Shown: piece after piece, positions 40,120 through 49,561 of the stretch
Numbering within the stretch: the stretch's first letter is position 1
Layout: every line of letters starts with the position of its first letter
Source of the DNA: Pseudomonadota bacterium
GTDB taxonomy: Bacteria > Pseudomonadota > Gammaproteobacteria > Steroidobacterales > Steroidobacteraceae
Direction: 5' to 3'
DNA length: 64,000 bases
Assembly (NCBI GenBank): GCA_023423065.1
Contig: JAFAGC010000118.1
Span: 1-64,000 of the forward strand
Notes under the pieces: generated by a model
What the model was told of the DNA's origin: nothing
What the model saw: the letters and a program-made list of their open reading frames with translations, nothing else
Databases searched by the model: none
Made by a program: the position numbers and the translations under genes

Positions 40120-40424
40120 CAGTGTCCGCCTCCGGACGGCTTCTTCGCGCCGGAAGACTTGAACATCTCGAGCATTCGCTCGGTCACGACGTAACCGCCG
40201 ACCGCGTTGCCCGCGGCGAGCAGCACACCGACGAACCCGATGATCTTCTCCAGTGTCGTATCCGCGCTACCGAGCGCAACCATCGCGCCGACCAGCACGA
40301 TGCCGTGCACGAAGTTCGAGCCCGACATGAGCGGCGTGTGCAGGATCACCGGCACCTTGGCGATGATCTCGTAGCCGGTGAAGGCCGCGAGCATGAAGAT
40401 GTAGAGAGCGACTATTCCGGTCAT
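40119..40424 (-). CDS. pntAB: NAD(P) transhydrogenase alpha, membrane part (PntAB-type)
   Basis: A 101-residue protein with three membrane helices (VALYIFMLAAFTGYEII, FVHGIVLVGAMVALG, IGFVGVLLAAGNAVGGY). It is the separate membrane domain of the split alpha subunit. The C-terminus is basic/His-containing. It lies four bases after the large alpha gene and overlaps pntB. Confidence 0.95.
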   Translation of the reverse strand: MTGIVALYIFMLAAFTGYEIIAKVPVILHTPLMSGSNFVHGIVLVGAMVALGSADTTLEKIIGFVGVLLAAGNAVGGYVVTERMLEMFKSSGAKKPSGGGH

Positions 40425-40428
40425 GTGA

Positions 40429-41556
40429 TCAACCTTCCACGGCCTTGCGCGTGGCTTCGTGTTTGATGGCGCCGTCGTGCGTGAGCACCGCGCCCGCGAA
40501 AACCTCGTCGTTCCAGTCGATGGCGAGGTCGCCGGCCTTGCCGATGGCCGGCTTGAGGAAGTTGAGGAGATTGCGGGCGTACATCTCGCTTGCGTTGTAG
40601 GCGAGGGTGCCCGGCAGATTGACCGGCCCGATGATCTTCACGCCCTGGTGGATCACGGTCTCGCCGGCCTTGGTGAGCTCGCAGTTGCCGCCCTGTTCGG
40701 CGGCGATGTCGACGATCACGGAACCGGCGCGCATGCGCTCCACCGCGGCTTTCGAAATGATCACCGGCGCCTTGCGGCCCGGCACCGAGGCGGTCGAAAT
40801 GACCGTGTCCACGGCGGCGATGCGCGAATCGAGCGCCTCCTGCTGCTTCGCCTTTTCCTCGGGAGTCAGCTCGCGGGCGTAACCACCGACGCCGTCGGCG
40901 CTGACGCCGGTCTCGACGAACTTGGCGCCGAGCGACTTCACCTGCTCGCGCGTCGCGCTGCGCACGTCGTAGGCCTCGACCACCGCGCCCAGGCGTCGGG
41001 CGGTCGCGATGGCCTGCAGGCCCGCGACGCCGGCGCCGATGATGAGCGCCTGGGCGGGACGGATCGTTCCCGCGGCGGTGGTCAGCATCGGCATGAACTT
41101 CTCGAGATTGTTCGCGGCGATCAGCACGGCCTTGTAGCCGGCGAGCGCGGCCTGGGAAGACAGGCCGTCCATCGACTGCGCGCGGGAAATGCGCGGAATC
41201 AGCTCGACCGCGAAGCTCGTGATCTTGCGGTCGCGAAGGGCCTTCACCTCGGTATGCCGGGTGTGCGCCTGGAGAAAGCCCACGACGACCGCGCCGGGCT
41301 TGAGCTGGCCGATCTGCTCGACGGTCAGCGGCGCGACCGTCAGCAGCACGTCGGATTGCGCGAGCACGTCGGACGAACTACCCGCCCATTCGCCCTTCTT
41401 GTAGAGCGCGTCGGGGAATTGCGCCCGGGTTCCGGCCCCAGGCTCCAGCAACACGCGGGCGCCCGCGGCAATCAGCTTGTCGACGACCTCGGGAACGAGT
41501 GCGACGCGAGTTTCACCGGGCGCGCTCTCGCGCAGCGCGCCAATCGTGATCGGCAT
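40429..41556 (-). CDS. pntAA: NAD(P) transhydrogenase alpha, NAD-binding part (PntAA-type)
   Basis: A 375-residue soluble NAD(H)-binding domain I of the alanine-dehydrogenase/PNT fold: ESAPGETRVALVPEVV near the start, the NAD fold at IIGAGVAGLQAIATARRLGA, and the mobile-loop region (YARELTPEEKAKQ). GGGAG lies nine bases before the ATG. It starts the three-gene pnt operon and is divergent from the HNH gene. Confidence 0.96.
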   Translation of the reverse strand: MPITIGALRESAPGETRVALVPEVVDKLIAAGARVLLEPGAGTRAQFPDALYKKGEWAGSSSDVLAQSDVLLTVAPLTVEQIGQLKPGAVVVGFLQAHTRHTEVKALRDRKITSFAVELIPRISRAQSMDGLSSQAALAGYKAVLIAANNLEKFMPMLTTAAGTIRPAQALIIGAGVAGLQAIATARRLGAVVEAYDVRSATREQVKSLGAKFVETGVSADGVGGYARELTPEEKAKQQEALDSRIAAVDTVISTASVPGRKAPVIISKAAVERMRAGSVIVDIAAEQGGNCELTKAGETVIHQGVKIIGPVNLPGTLAYNASEMYARNLLNFLKPAIGKAGDLAIDWNDEVFAGAVLTHDGAIKHEATRKAVEG

Positions 41557-41688
41557 TTGTATGGACTCCCGCTATCCCTATTTGGGTGGGGCCGGTGGCA
41601 GTGTGGCCAATGGCCTCTTTTTCCCGTGTCAAATGAATGTCTTGCGGCGTTGAATTCTCGCACACCGCTGGATTATCTTACATGCACA

Positions 41689-42363
41689 ATGTTGGGCATC
41701 GATCTGGATAAAGCGGATCACGGCCTCGGCAATGATCTGCACCTCATCGCGGGTGACGTCGGTCGCGCGCTCTCCCAGCTCGTGCTCCGAACAGACGTGT
41801 CGGGCATGCCCCTCGAATGGATCGATTACAAGGAAGCGGCACGGCTCTATCACCAGGAGCAGGTCGCCTATACCTGTGGCAGCCCCCTGTTCAAGCTTTA
41901 CGGCGGCGTGAGCGCGCGCAGCGGCCTGCGCACCGTGCTCGAGGTAAATTCCATCGTCGCGACCGTCGGACATACCGGCAACCCGGGCAATACGCGGCAC
42001 GACTACGTTCCGCCGCTCAACAACCAGACCCTGTTCCGGCGCGACGCGCATTTCTGCCTGTACTGCGCGCAGCGTTTCCCCGTGAAGGAGCTGTCGCGCG
42101 ATCACATCCGTCCGTTCTCGCAGGGCGGACGCGACGTGTGGACCAATGTCGTTGCCGCGTGCCGCCGCTGCAACAACCTCAAGGCGTCGCGCACGCCCGA
42201 GCAGGCGAAGATGCAGCTTATCGCCGTGCCGTTCACGCCGACCTACGCCGAGTACATTTTCCTGAAGGGCCGGCGCGTGCTCGCCGACCAGATGGAATAC
42301 CTGCGTGCGCACTTCCCGCGGCATTCGCCGCTGCACGCGCGCATCAAGAAATACCTGAGCTAG
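41689..42363 (+). CDS. HNH endonuclease
   Basis: A 224-residue protein with an HNH domain at about 120-175: CLYCAQRF and CRRCNN supply the zinc Cys pairs, and LSRDHIRPFSQGGRDVWTN the catalytic His and Asn. An N-terminal domain of about 110 residues (DYVPPLNNQTLFRRD leading in) accompanies it, as in stand-alone chromosomal HNH proteins. No methylase or restriction partner is near. The start is uncertain: ATG at 41689 is used; GTG at 41626 is in frame. Confidence 0.82.
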   Translation: MLGIDLDKADHGLGNDLHLIAGDVGRALSQLVLRTDVSGMPLEWIDYKEAARLYHQEQVAYTCGSPLFKLYGGVSARSGLRTVLEVNSIVATVGHTGNPGNTRHDYVPPLNNQTLFRRDAHFCLYCAQRFPVKELSRDHIRPFSQGGRDVWTNVVAACRRCNNLKASRTPEQAKMQLIAVPFTPTYAEYIFLKGRRVLADQMEYLRAHFPRHSPLHARIKKYLS

Positions 42364-42367
42364 TTAG

Positions 42368-42407
42368 CCGGCCTCGACGAGGCCGGACGCGGCTGCTTCG
42401 GCCGCGT
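42368..42407. terminator. Double hairpin between convergent genes
   Basis: Two adjacent perfect stems, 42368-42376 with 42378-42386 (9 bp, one-base centre) and 42387-42393 with 42401-42407 (7 bp), lie between the HNH and anti-sigma-like stops. There is no T-run, so termination would be imperfect. Confidence 0.45.
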
Positions 42408-42408
42408 C

Positions 42409-43155
42409 TCAATCCACCCGCAGCCAGAACCGCGCGACGACTTCCTCGTGATCCGCGGAATGACCGCGAACGAGCAGGTCATAGTCGCCCGCGCCGAGGC
42501 TGGCGGGATCCGGTATCGAGAAAGACAGCCGCTGGTGATCCGCCGGCGCCTGCCGGGAGGAGCGCCAGGCCAGCTTCGAGCCGCGACGGTTGACGACGTC
42601 CAGTTCGTATTCCGCGTACTGCGGAGTCTGCGGCGCTGCCCCGTTGGAGCATTCGAGTTCGATCGAGCCGTCTTCGCACGTGAGGACGACGACATCGGGC
42701 TCGACGACCAGGCTGGCCGGTGCGTCGTGGGGCGCGACGATGATGTCGGGGGCAGTGCCGAGGCTGCGAATCGACCCCAGGCGCACGACGCGCGCCAGGA
42801 TCGTGGGTTTCGAGTCCGCGTCGGCCAACGGCAGTTCGGTGTGCTGGCCGGTCCGGGGCGACATGACCGAAAGGCTCAGCGCGACGGCGCCTACCAGACC
42901 CGCCGCGACGGCGTAACGCCAACGCTGGCTCGATCCGCTGCTGCGGACGGCGCCTCGTTTGAGCCAGCCGCGCCGTGCGGCGCTCGCCATGCCACGTCGC
43001 AGGCGACGCTCCATCTCGACTTCGGCGGCCAGCTCGGGGGACGCGATCAACCACGCTTCGAATTCGGCGCATTCGGATCTCGACAGATCCCCTGCGACAT
43101 AACGCGAAACCAGGCGGCGCTGCTCTTCGAAGGTTTGGCGGTCAGAAGGCTTCAT
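42409..43155 (-). CDS. Single-pass membrane protein, probable anti-sigma factor of the CHAT locus
   Basis: A 248-residue protein. Its cytoplasmic N-terminus (LVSRYVAGDLSRSECAEFEA) resembles zinc-less anti-sigma domains. One transmembrane helix at about 80-97 is followed by some 150 extracytoplasmic residues that look beta-rich (LSFSIPDPASLGAGDYDLLV). ATG at 43155 is chosen because it overlaps the sigma stop as ATGA. It is the last gene of the CHAT-subtilase-sigma run. The anti-sigma role is inferred from linkage and topology. Confidence 0.7.
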   Translation of the reverse strand: MKPSDRQTFEEQRRLVSRYVAGDLSRSECAEFEAWLIASPELAAEVEMERRLRRGMASAARRGWLKRGAVRSSGSSQRWRYAVAAGLVGAVALSLSVMSPRTGQHTELPLADADSKPTILARVVRLGSIRSLGTAPDIIVAPHDAPASLVVEPDVVVLTCEDGSIELECSNGAAPQTPQYAEYELDVVNRRGSKLAWRSSRQAPADHQRLSFSIPDPASLGAGDYDLLVRGHSADHEEVVARFWLRVD

Positions 43156-43838
43156 TGAGTGAGTTGTGTCACCAGGAGCCAAAAACTCTCACCCAAAAAC
43201 GTGAAAGAGATGCCGACCGGCAACAAAATCGCCGTGACGCGCGGCACCAATGCCAGGTGCGGCGCCCGCCGCTCGATGATCACGCGCAGTCGCGTGCGCG
43301 CCCGCAACAGGACACGGTCGAAGTGCCTAGGGGAAAGCCCGAGCTCGCGGCACAGAACCTGCTTGTCGATTCCGTCTAGATAGAAGCGCATGAGCAGCTG
43401 CCGGTCGCGTTCGGCGGGCAGCTCGTCGAGCAGCGCCACCACCGCCTGGGCGAGATGGCGATCGTCCGAATCGGACAGGTCGCTCTGCTCCATTCCGAGG
43501 TTCTGCGCGAGTTCGTCGATGAGCTCCGAGTCGACGACGGTCTGCTGACGCAGCATCTTGCGCGCCGCGTTGAGAGCGAGGTTGCGCGCGGTCGCCGCGG
43601 CGAACGCGAACACCTTGCGTGGGTCGTCGATGGTCGCGGCGCGTACGCGCTCGACGACGATGTGCAGCGTCTCCTGGGTGAGATCCTCGGCGTCTATCCA
43701 GCGATGGAAAGCGCCGTAACGCAGCACGGAAAGCACGCCCGGCCGCAGCGCGGCGAGCATTCGCGATTCGGCGGCCCGGTCACCCGTCAGCGCGGCCGTG
43801 ACGATGCGTTCGATTTCGTCATGGGAAAGGGCGCTCAC
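43152..43838 (-). CDS. ECF sigma factor with hydrophobic C-terminal tail
   Basis: A 228-residue ECF-type sigma factor: region 2 (WIDAEDLTQETLHIVVERVR, FAFAAATARNLALNAARK) and region 4 (LPAERDRQLLMRFYLDG, LCRELGLSPRHFDRVLLRAR). After region 4 comes an extra segment of about 35 residues, with 201-224 hydrophobic enough for a membrane helix. This is unusual and suggests a membrane-tethered sigma factor. The start is GTG, 24 bases after the subtilase stop. Its stop overlaps the anti-sigma-like gene. Confidence 0.87.
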   Translation of the reverse strand: MSALSHDEIERIVTAALTGDRAAESRMLAALRPGVLSVLRYGAFHRWIDAEDLTQETLHIVVERVRAATIDDPRKVFAFAAATARNLALNAARKMLRQQTVVDSELIDELAQNLGMEQSDLSDSDDRHLAQAVVALLDELPAERDRQLLMRFYLDGIDKQVLCRELGLSPRHFDRVLLRARTRLRVIIERRAPHLALVPRVTAILLPVGISFTFLGESFWLLVTQLTQ

Positions 43839-43862
43839 GCGGCACCCGGCGCGGGTCGGTAG

Positions 43863-45407
43863 TTAGCCGCAGCCGAGCGCCTCCATCGCGGTGCGGCAGT
43901 CGGCACCGGGATCGATGTCGGAGAGTTCTCGGAGAAAATTGACATGAACCCACGGATACCGAGTTGTCTTGCTGCGCTTGCTCCTGCAGAACAGCAATTG
44001 CTTAATTTCCTGGGCGTCGCATTTGTTCAGCGGCGGACTGCCCCAGACGAGCGCTACGGCCCCGGAAACATAGGCCGCGGCGCTCGATGCGCCGGCGGAT
44101 TCGGACAGGGCGTAACCACGCTCGGAATTCTCTGTGGTTGTCACGACGATGTCCACGCCGGGAGCCTGAATCCGGCCGTCGTTCGCATTCGGCCGGGCCT
44201 CCGGATTGAACAATTCGTGCCCGCGCATATCGGTCGGCACGGCGGCCACGACCCCGGGCAGGCATCGGTACTGGGAAGGGAAATACTCCCTTACGCTGTC
44301 GTCCAGGTCGAGGCTCGTGGCGTAGCCCGTGACCAACAGTCGCCGGCGGCCATCACCCTCCGCGACGGCCGCATGCACCGAATCGGAAATCGCGCGACTG
44401 TCTACCGGCCACTTGGCGCTTATGTTGATGATGTCGACGTCGTCGAGCACCGCGGCGTCGATGCCCTCGGCGATGGTCGAAAGGCGTCCGAGCAGTCGGC
44501 TGTCGAGCTTGCTGATCACGATGGGCAGCAACTGGCTGTTCGGCGCCACGCCCGCGACGCCGATTCCGTTGTCCATGCGTCCACCGATGGTGCCGGCCAT
44601 CTCCGTACCATGCGGATTGCAGCGTCCGCTGGTCGCGCACAGGCGATTCAGCTGCATGCCCTCCGAGCGGGGGGGCTCGTGCATGCCGACGCTCAGCACG
44701 ATGTTGCGTGCAAGATCCTCGTGAGTCGCGTCGATGCCGGAATCGAGCACGGCGACGAGTCTCGGCAGCGAACGCGCGGCAACCTTCGAGTCCCATCCGA
44801 TCAGCTTGTGGCCCCACAGGTCCTCCATGCACGGATCGTTGGGGAAGGTGGGACGCGCGCTGCGCAGCCAGCAACGCGGCGCCGACTCCGGCGCGCTGGC
44901 CACCGAAGTCGTCAGGAAATCGGGACCGTCGCAATCGGGCTCGGCGTACCCGACCTGCGGCGCATCGATCAGCTCCCGCAGTCGCGACGGCGACACACGG
45001 CGGCCGAACTTCGCGACGACGAATCGCTGGGCGACTTCCACTTCGCGCACTCCCGCGCTGCGCGACAGCCAGCGCGCGAGTCCATCCACATCGGTGGCGG
45101 CGCTGGGGAACAGGATGAAACGCGCGGGTTGCGGATCGGCGGACGGGCCGCGGTCCGCCAGCGCATGGTGTCGGCGGGAGAACGTTCCCGCCCAACGTAT
45201 GCACACCGCGCGCAGATCGAAATTTTCGCCGCCGAGTGTCGCGAGGTACTCGGTGAGGGCCGCGGGCGCCCGTTGATCGCTCCACGCCGGTTCGTTGCCG
45301 CAAACCTGCGGGATTGCGGCCAGCGCAAACGATGCGGCCATCGATGCCGCTGCCGTCACCGACAGCAGTACCGAGCCGAATCGCCGCGCTGGCGCGCGTG
45401 GCTTCAA
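43863..45407 (-). CDS. Secreted S8 subtilase of the CHAT locus
   Basis: A 514-residue exported protease with the triad Asp222 (VLDSGIDATHED), His266 (CNPHGTEMAGT) and Ser441 (GASSAAAYVSG in place of the usual GTSMAAPHVSG). A signal peptide (about 1-31) and a propeptide-like region (about 95-160) precede the catalytic domain. Several Cys suggest disulfides. The start is TTG, overlapping the stop of the upstream gene as TTGA, with AGGG six bases before it. The longer frame running back through the neighbour is rejected. Context places it with CHAT proteins and a sigma factor. Confidence 0.85.
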   Translation of the reverse strand: MKPRAPARRFGSVLLSVTAAASMAASFALAAIPQVCGNEPAWSDQRAPAALTEYLATLGGENFDLRAVCIRWAGTFSRRHHALADRGPSADPQPARFILFPSAATDVDGLARWLSRSAGVREVEVAQRFVVAKFGRRVSPSRLRELIDAPQVGYAEPDCDGPDFLTTSVASAPESAPRCWLRSARPTFPNDPCMEDLWGHKLIGWDSKVAARSLPRLVAVLDSGIDATHEDLARNIVLSVGMHEPPRSEGMQLNRLCATSGRCNPHGTEMAGTIGGRMDNGIGVAGVAPNSQLLPIVISKLDSRLLGRLSTIAEGIDAAVLDDVDIINISAKWPVDSRAISDSVHAAVAEGDGRRRLLVTGYATSLDLDDSVREYFPSQYRCLPGVVAAVPTDMRGHELFNPEARPNANDGRIQAPGVDIVVTTTENSERGYALSESAGASSAAAYVSGAVALVWGSPPLNKCDAQEIKQLLFCRSKRSKTTRYPWVHVNFLRELSDIDPGADCRTAMEALGCG

Positions 45408-45961
45408 TCTTTGCCCTGAGCACTGCCGTCGATGGTCACTCGGGCCGGCGAGTCGACCAGGATCGAGATGGCGTGCTTGCTCTTCGAGCCCGGTTCGACC
45501 TGGACCAGGAACACGAGCATGTCCTGCAGCTCGACACCGCCGCGATCCATCTTGGGCTTCATGGCCACTTCGCGGCTGCGCAGGCGATGGCAGGCGGAAA
45601 GGATTTCCGCATTGCCCGTGTTGACGTCCTCGACCGTGCAATAGCGCTGTCCGCGCGTGAACCTGAGCGTCACGCTGCACGGAGTCGCGAAGTCGCTGCG
45701 CCACGGGCTGCGCTGGTTCGGACCCGTGCGCGTGCAGACGCGGACGACTTCGTCATCACTGTCGTAGACGAAAGTGAGCTTCCCGCCGACCGGGATCGAG
45801 TCGGTGATGTTGGACGTTTCGATCGTGAACTCACGACCGATCCAGCCCGCGAGAGCATCGTCGATGCCCTCTCCGGCGAACGCCAACGACGCCACCACGA
45901 GCAATGCTGCCCCCGCAGCAATACCACGCCTTCCAGCCCCTTGCCGAAGTTTCCTGAACAT
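45404..45961 (-). CDS. Exported small protein, unknown, in the CHAT locus
   Basis: A 185-residue protein with a signal peptide (about 1-29, ending AFA). The mature part looks beta-rich and has four Cys (CTRTG, PCSVT, YCTVED, SACHR), fitting a disulfide-bonded periplasmic domain. No family recognised. AGGAG lies seven bases before the ATG. It is 49 bases after CHAT gene 1 and translationally coupled to the subtilase, so it may be a protease partner or inhibitor; this is inference. Confidence 0.7.
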   Translation of the reverse strand: MFRKLRQGAGRRGIAAGAALLVVASLAFAGEGIDDALAGWIGREFTIETSNITDSIPVGGKLTFVYDSDDEVVRVCTRTGPNQRSPWRSDFATPCSVTLRFTRGQRYCTVEDVNTGNAEILSACHRLRSREVAMKPKMDRGGVELQDMLVFLVQVEPGSKSKHAISILVDSPARVTIDGSAQGKD

Positions 45962-46010
45962 GAGCGACTCCTGTTTTACTCTGGATTGATCTAACTACCG
46001 AGGGCGGGCT

Positions 46011-49000
46011 TCACGGGAATCCGTTCGCCCGTACAACGAAACTCGCCCACACCGAAGAAGAGGTGTGGCCGCGCGTGCGCAGTTGCGCGGCGCGCAGCGC
46101 ATCCGCCGCGCGTCCCGACTCGCGGTAAGCGCGATAGAATTCGTTCATGAAGCGCGCCGTCGCGGCGTCCTCGATGGGCCAGAGCGCGGCGACGACGGAG
46201 CGCGACCCGTTGGCGAGGAATCCATAGGTGAGACCGAGCACGCCCTCGCCACGCAGCTTGCCGCCGTCGCCGGTGGCGCAGCCCGAAAGCACGACGATGT
46301 TGGCCTTCAATCCGGTGCGCGCGATGTCGCTGGCCGTGAGGCGGGCATCCGAACGCAGGCTGCCGTCCGGCGCGTATTCGCTCAGGTAGAGAGCGGACTG
46401 TTCGGGCGAATCCTTGCGCGCGATCGCGTGCGTGGCGAAATGCAGCACGGCGAGCTCGTCGGAAGGCAATTGCAGCACGCGCTCCGACGTCGCATCGAAT
46501 CCCGACAGTTCGATCGCGTCCTGGTCGCCGAGCGCTTTCACCACCGCGCGCGCCTCGAGTGCCGAATACGGCAGGCGCGTGAGATTCGTGGTCGACGCCG
46601 GGGGCGGCCCGCGCCAGTTCCCCAGCCTGTCCACGAGTCGCCGATCATCCGGTGCGTACACGGGGTCTGAAATCACCGCCACGCGTCGCGCGGGAGACGG
46701 CGCACGCTGGGGCGCATTCATCGCGAGCGCCAGCGAGGGCGCGTAACCCAGCACGACGCTGTCCATGAGCATTCCGCCGCTGCCCGCGCGATCGAGCGTG
46801 GCGAACGCCACGTCGTTGAGCGGGCCATCGGGGATCACGAGCAGGCGCTGCTCGCTCATCGAATCGAGGAGTGAGCCGAGCAATGTCGCGCTCAACGAAC
46901 GTTGCGCGAGCGACGCGCCCGAATCGTGCTGCGCGACGACGGCTTCGTCGATCGCGCGTTGCAACTCGGCGCGGCCGGGCAGGTTGATGTGGCGCAGCTC
47001 CCGCCGCGTCAGGAGCCAGCCGTGCGACGAAGCGTCGCCCACGAAATATGCAAGTACCGCCGTCTCGGCTGGAAGCTGCGCCTGCACGCGCGACATCGAC
47101 TCGGGCAGCGTGAAGGCGCTCGCGGCCACGGACTGCCGGCTGGCATCGATCTGCGCGCGGGTTTCCTCGATGGCGCGCCGCAATTCGAGCGTGTCCGCGT
47201 CCTCGACGTCCTGCCGCTGCAACCGGGTTTCGAGTCGCAGCTGCTGCGCGGTGAGCCTGGCGCGCAACTGCTCCTGCACGGGGTCGACCGCGGTCTTGCG
47301 ATGACGATCGTCGGCGGCGAGTTCGTCGGCGAGCGATCGCGCGCGCACCTCTTCGGCGCGGCGGAATGCGTGCCAGGCGCGATCCACTTCCTGGGTGTCG
47401 GCGAAATCCACGGCGATGCGTGCCTCGTACGGTGCGTAACGCGCCGACAGGAAACGCGCACGCCACTCGGGATTCACGGAACCCGTGCGGATGCGGTTGA
47501 CGATCTTCACGGCTTCGTCCGCCGCCGCGGCCGCTCCGCGAATGTCCCGGCCGGCGAGCAGCGCCCGCGACAGCGCGGTGCTGGTCTCGATTCGATTGAA
47601 TTCCAGGCCGAGCTTCGAATATCGCTCGTCCGCGGCGCGCAGCGTTTCGATCGCCTCGGCGGTCTTTCCCTGCGCGAGCTGCAATCGCGCGCGCTCGTCG
47701 AGTACTTCGGCCTTCACGAGCGGATTGGTCGACGCCGACGCCAGGTCCAGCTCGGCGGCGGCTTGTTTCAGGTTGCCGATGGCGCGTAGCTGGCGTGCGA
47801 TGAGAACCCGCGTCCGCGCGACACCATTCGGGTTGCCGTCGATCTGCGCGGACTTGCGCAGGAACTCGAGCGCCGCTTCGTGGCGCTCGAGCGCCGCCGC
47901 GGCACTGCCGGCTAAGCGCAGCGTGCTCGCCTGGCCCTGCGTGTCGCCAACCTGGCCTTGCTCCGCGACGGCGGCACGCGCGGTTTCGAGCGCGCGCGCG
48001 TTGTCGCCGATCCGCAGCTGCAGGCTGGCGAGCGCGGAGAGTGTCGTGGCGCGTTCCACTTTGCGGCCGTTCGCGGTGAACAGCGCCAGCGCCTCGGTAT
48101 CGACCGCGAGAGCACGGTCGAACTCGCCGAGCGCGATCAGGCAGAAGCCGTAGTTCGAAAGCGCGATGGCGTATTGCGTCGGCTGACGGTCGCGTTCGAA
48201 CAAGGGCAGCAGGGCTTCGTATTCATCCGCGGCCTGGCCGATGAACCCCATCCGGTTGTGGACCCAGGCGAGATTCCCGAGCGACTTGGCCTGCTCGGCG
48301 ACATCGTCGTTCTGGCGCGACATTTCGACCGCCTGCGCGAAGTGCCTGCCCGCACGTTCGTAATCGCCGACGTTGAGCGCGCCGATACCACGCATGTTCA
48401 CCGCGTAGGCGGCACGGATCGGCTGCGCGTTCGCGATGAAGTAGTCGGTCGCGTTCGCGAGCCGCCGGTCGGCGATCTCGAACAGCGCCCCCTGTTCCGC
48501 GCGCTGAGTGCCGGCGTTCATGGCCGTCGCGAGTTCGATCTCCGCGGCGGCGCGCAAGGTCTCGGAGTTCTGGACGCCGAGATCGTCGTCCGTCGCGCGG
48601 AACGATTCCCTGGCGGCCTCGGTGGCGCGGATCGCCGCGGTGAATTCATCCCGGACGCGGTACTGCAGGTTCGCGAGCGTGTAGTAACCCTGCGCGTGCG
48701 CGACATCGTCGCCCGCGGCTTCGAAATGCGTGATGGCTTCGTGCAGCTTGTCGGCCGCGCGAGTGTTGGCTTCGGGAGAATTCAGAGCCATCTGCGTTCC
48801 GGCCTTGCCGAAAGCCTCGAACCCGCGTTCCAGTTCGCCGGCCGGCGCCTCCGCCGTTCTGCTCCAGCGCGCGATGGAGACGATGCCCTGTCCGACCTTC
48901 TTGCGGTGATCCGCGCTCCAGAGTTCGATCGCGAGCCGGGCCGGCGCCGTGACTCTTACTACCTGCGCATGCAGTCCGTGGCGCGGCACGTGATCGACGA

Positions 49001-49271
49001 GTTCGCTGCGCGTGTCCGCTGTCTCGACGATCACTCGCAGGTCCACGCCCTGCTCGCGAACTTCGATGAGCCATGAGCCGGGGGTAAGGTCGTGCTCGAC
49101 GCGCGGATGTTCGTCGCCGCTCAGCGTGACGGTTCGCGATAGTTGGGGGGCGAGGTCCGCCCGCGGATCTTTCGCACACGCGGAGAGAACGAGCGCAATG
49201 CCCGCACAAACGAGTTTCGCGGCGCGAGCGCGCGGGATGTTCTCCAGATACTTGGCGTCGCGATCGCGCAT
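46011..49271 (-). CDS. TPR-CHAT (caspase-like) predicted lipoprotein, copy 1
   Basis: A 1086-residue protein. The signal sequence has a lipobox (VLSAC, Cys32). Then come a beta domain (about 45-130), tetratricopeptide repeats (about 130-620) and a coiled-coil stretch, and a C-terminal CHAT peptidase domain with the dyad His948 (LHFATHA) and Cys998 (VLSGCATGDG). Ala at +2 suggests outer-membrane sorting. CHAT proteases are caspase/separase relatives. ATG at 49271 is chosen since it begins the lipoprotein signal; a longer frame starts at 49337. A conserved block lies just upstream. Confidence 0.9.
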   Translation of the reverse strand: MRDRDAKYLENIPRARAAKLVCAGIALVLSACAKDPRADLAPQLSRTVTLSGDEHPRVEHDLTPGSWLIEVREQGVDLRVIVETADTRSELVDHVPRHGLHAQVVRVTAPARLAIELWSADHRKKVGQGIVSIARWSRTAEAPAGELERGFEAFGKAGTQMALNSPEANTRAADKLHEAITHFEAAGDDVAHAQGYYTLANLQYRVRDEFTAAIRATEAARESFRATDDDLGVQNSETLRAAAEIELATAMNAGTQRAEQGALFEIADRRLANATDYFIANAQPIRAAYAVNMRGIGALNVGDYERAGRHFAQAVEMSRQNDDVAEQAKSLGNLAWVHNRMGFIGQAADEYEALLPLFERDRQPTQYAIALSNYGFCLIALGEFDRALAVDTEALALFTANGRKVERATTLSALASLQLRIGDNARALETARAAVAEQGQVGDTQGQASTLRLAGSAAAALERHEAALEFLRKSAQIDGNPNGVARTRVLIARQLRAIGNLKQAAAELDLASASTNPLVKAEVLDERARLQLAQGKTAEAIETLRAADERYSKLGLEFNRIETSTALSRALLAGRDIRGAAAAADEAVKIVNRIRTGSVNPEWRARFLSARYAPYEARIAVDFADTQEVDRAWHAFRRAEEVRARSLADELAADDRHRKTAVDPVQEQLRARLTAQQLRLETRLQRQDVEDADTLELRRAIEETRAQIDASRQSVAASAFTLPESMSRVQAQLPAETAVLAYFVGDASSHGWLLTRRELRHINLPGRAELQRAIDEAVVAQHDSGASLAQRSLSATLLGSLLDSMSEQRLLVIPDGPLNDVAFATLDRAGSGGMLMDSVVLGYAPSLALAMNAPQRAPSPARRVAVISDPVYAPDDRRLVDRLGNWRGPPPASTTNLTRLPYSALEARAVVKALGDQDAIELSGFDATSERVLQLPSDELAVLHFATHAIARKDSPEQSALYLSEYAPDGSLRSDARLTASDIARTGLKANIVVLSGCATGDGGKLRGEGVLGLTYGFLANGSRSVVAALWPIEDAATARFMNEFYRAYRESGRAADALRAAQLRTRGHTSSSVWASFVVRANGFP

Positions 49272-49331
49272 GAGACTTGCGAGGAAAACCCCGGCGAGAG
49301 GGGCTCTTGTCCGTAATCGAGAGCCATTCTG

Positions 49332-49439
49332 CCGCAATCCGCGAAGGATATTGTAGGCAGGGTTTGTAGCAGCGCCCCGCGAAAATTATTTTCGAAAGAA
49401 GGGCTGGATGGGTGGGAGAAATCGCGATGTCGTGACACT
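49332..49439 (-). promoter_or_regulatory. Conserved upstream block, copy 1 (CHAT gene 1)
   Basis: Read on the minus strand it starts AGTGTCACGAC, continues with TTTCTCCCACC, and 69 bases from its start has TGCTACAAACCCTGCC, then GATTGCGG at 101-108. The second CHAT gene carries the same elements at the same spacing. Probable promoter and leader; the TG-C-TACAAA part could be an extended -10. Confidence 0.6.
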
Positions 49440-49561
49440 TAATATGAATGCCCGCGGGATTCGGCCATCGAGCCCGGGGAACCTCAGGGCGGTCGGCATC
49501 CGGCGGACAAACATCCGAATGTAGTTAGATTACCGGACGCGGAAGACGCCCGGTTCGGCGT

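Noticed and set aside
41689..42363. Restriction-modification system around the HNH gene
   Set aside because: No methyltransferase or specificity gene is adjacent.
45408..45704. N-terminal extension of the CHAT-locus subtilase
   Set aside because: It lies over the exported-protein gene, is Arg/Gly-rich and would place the signal peptide internally.
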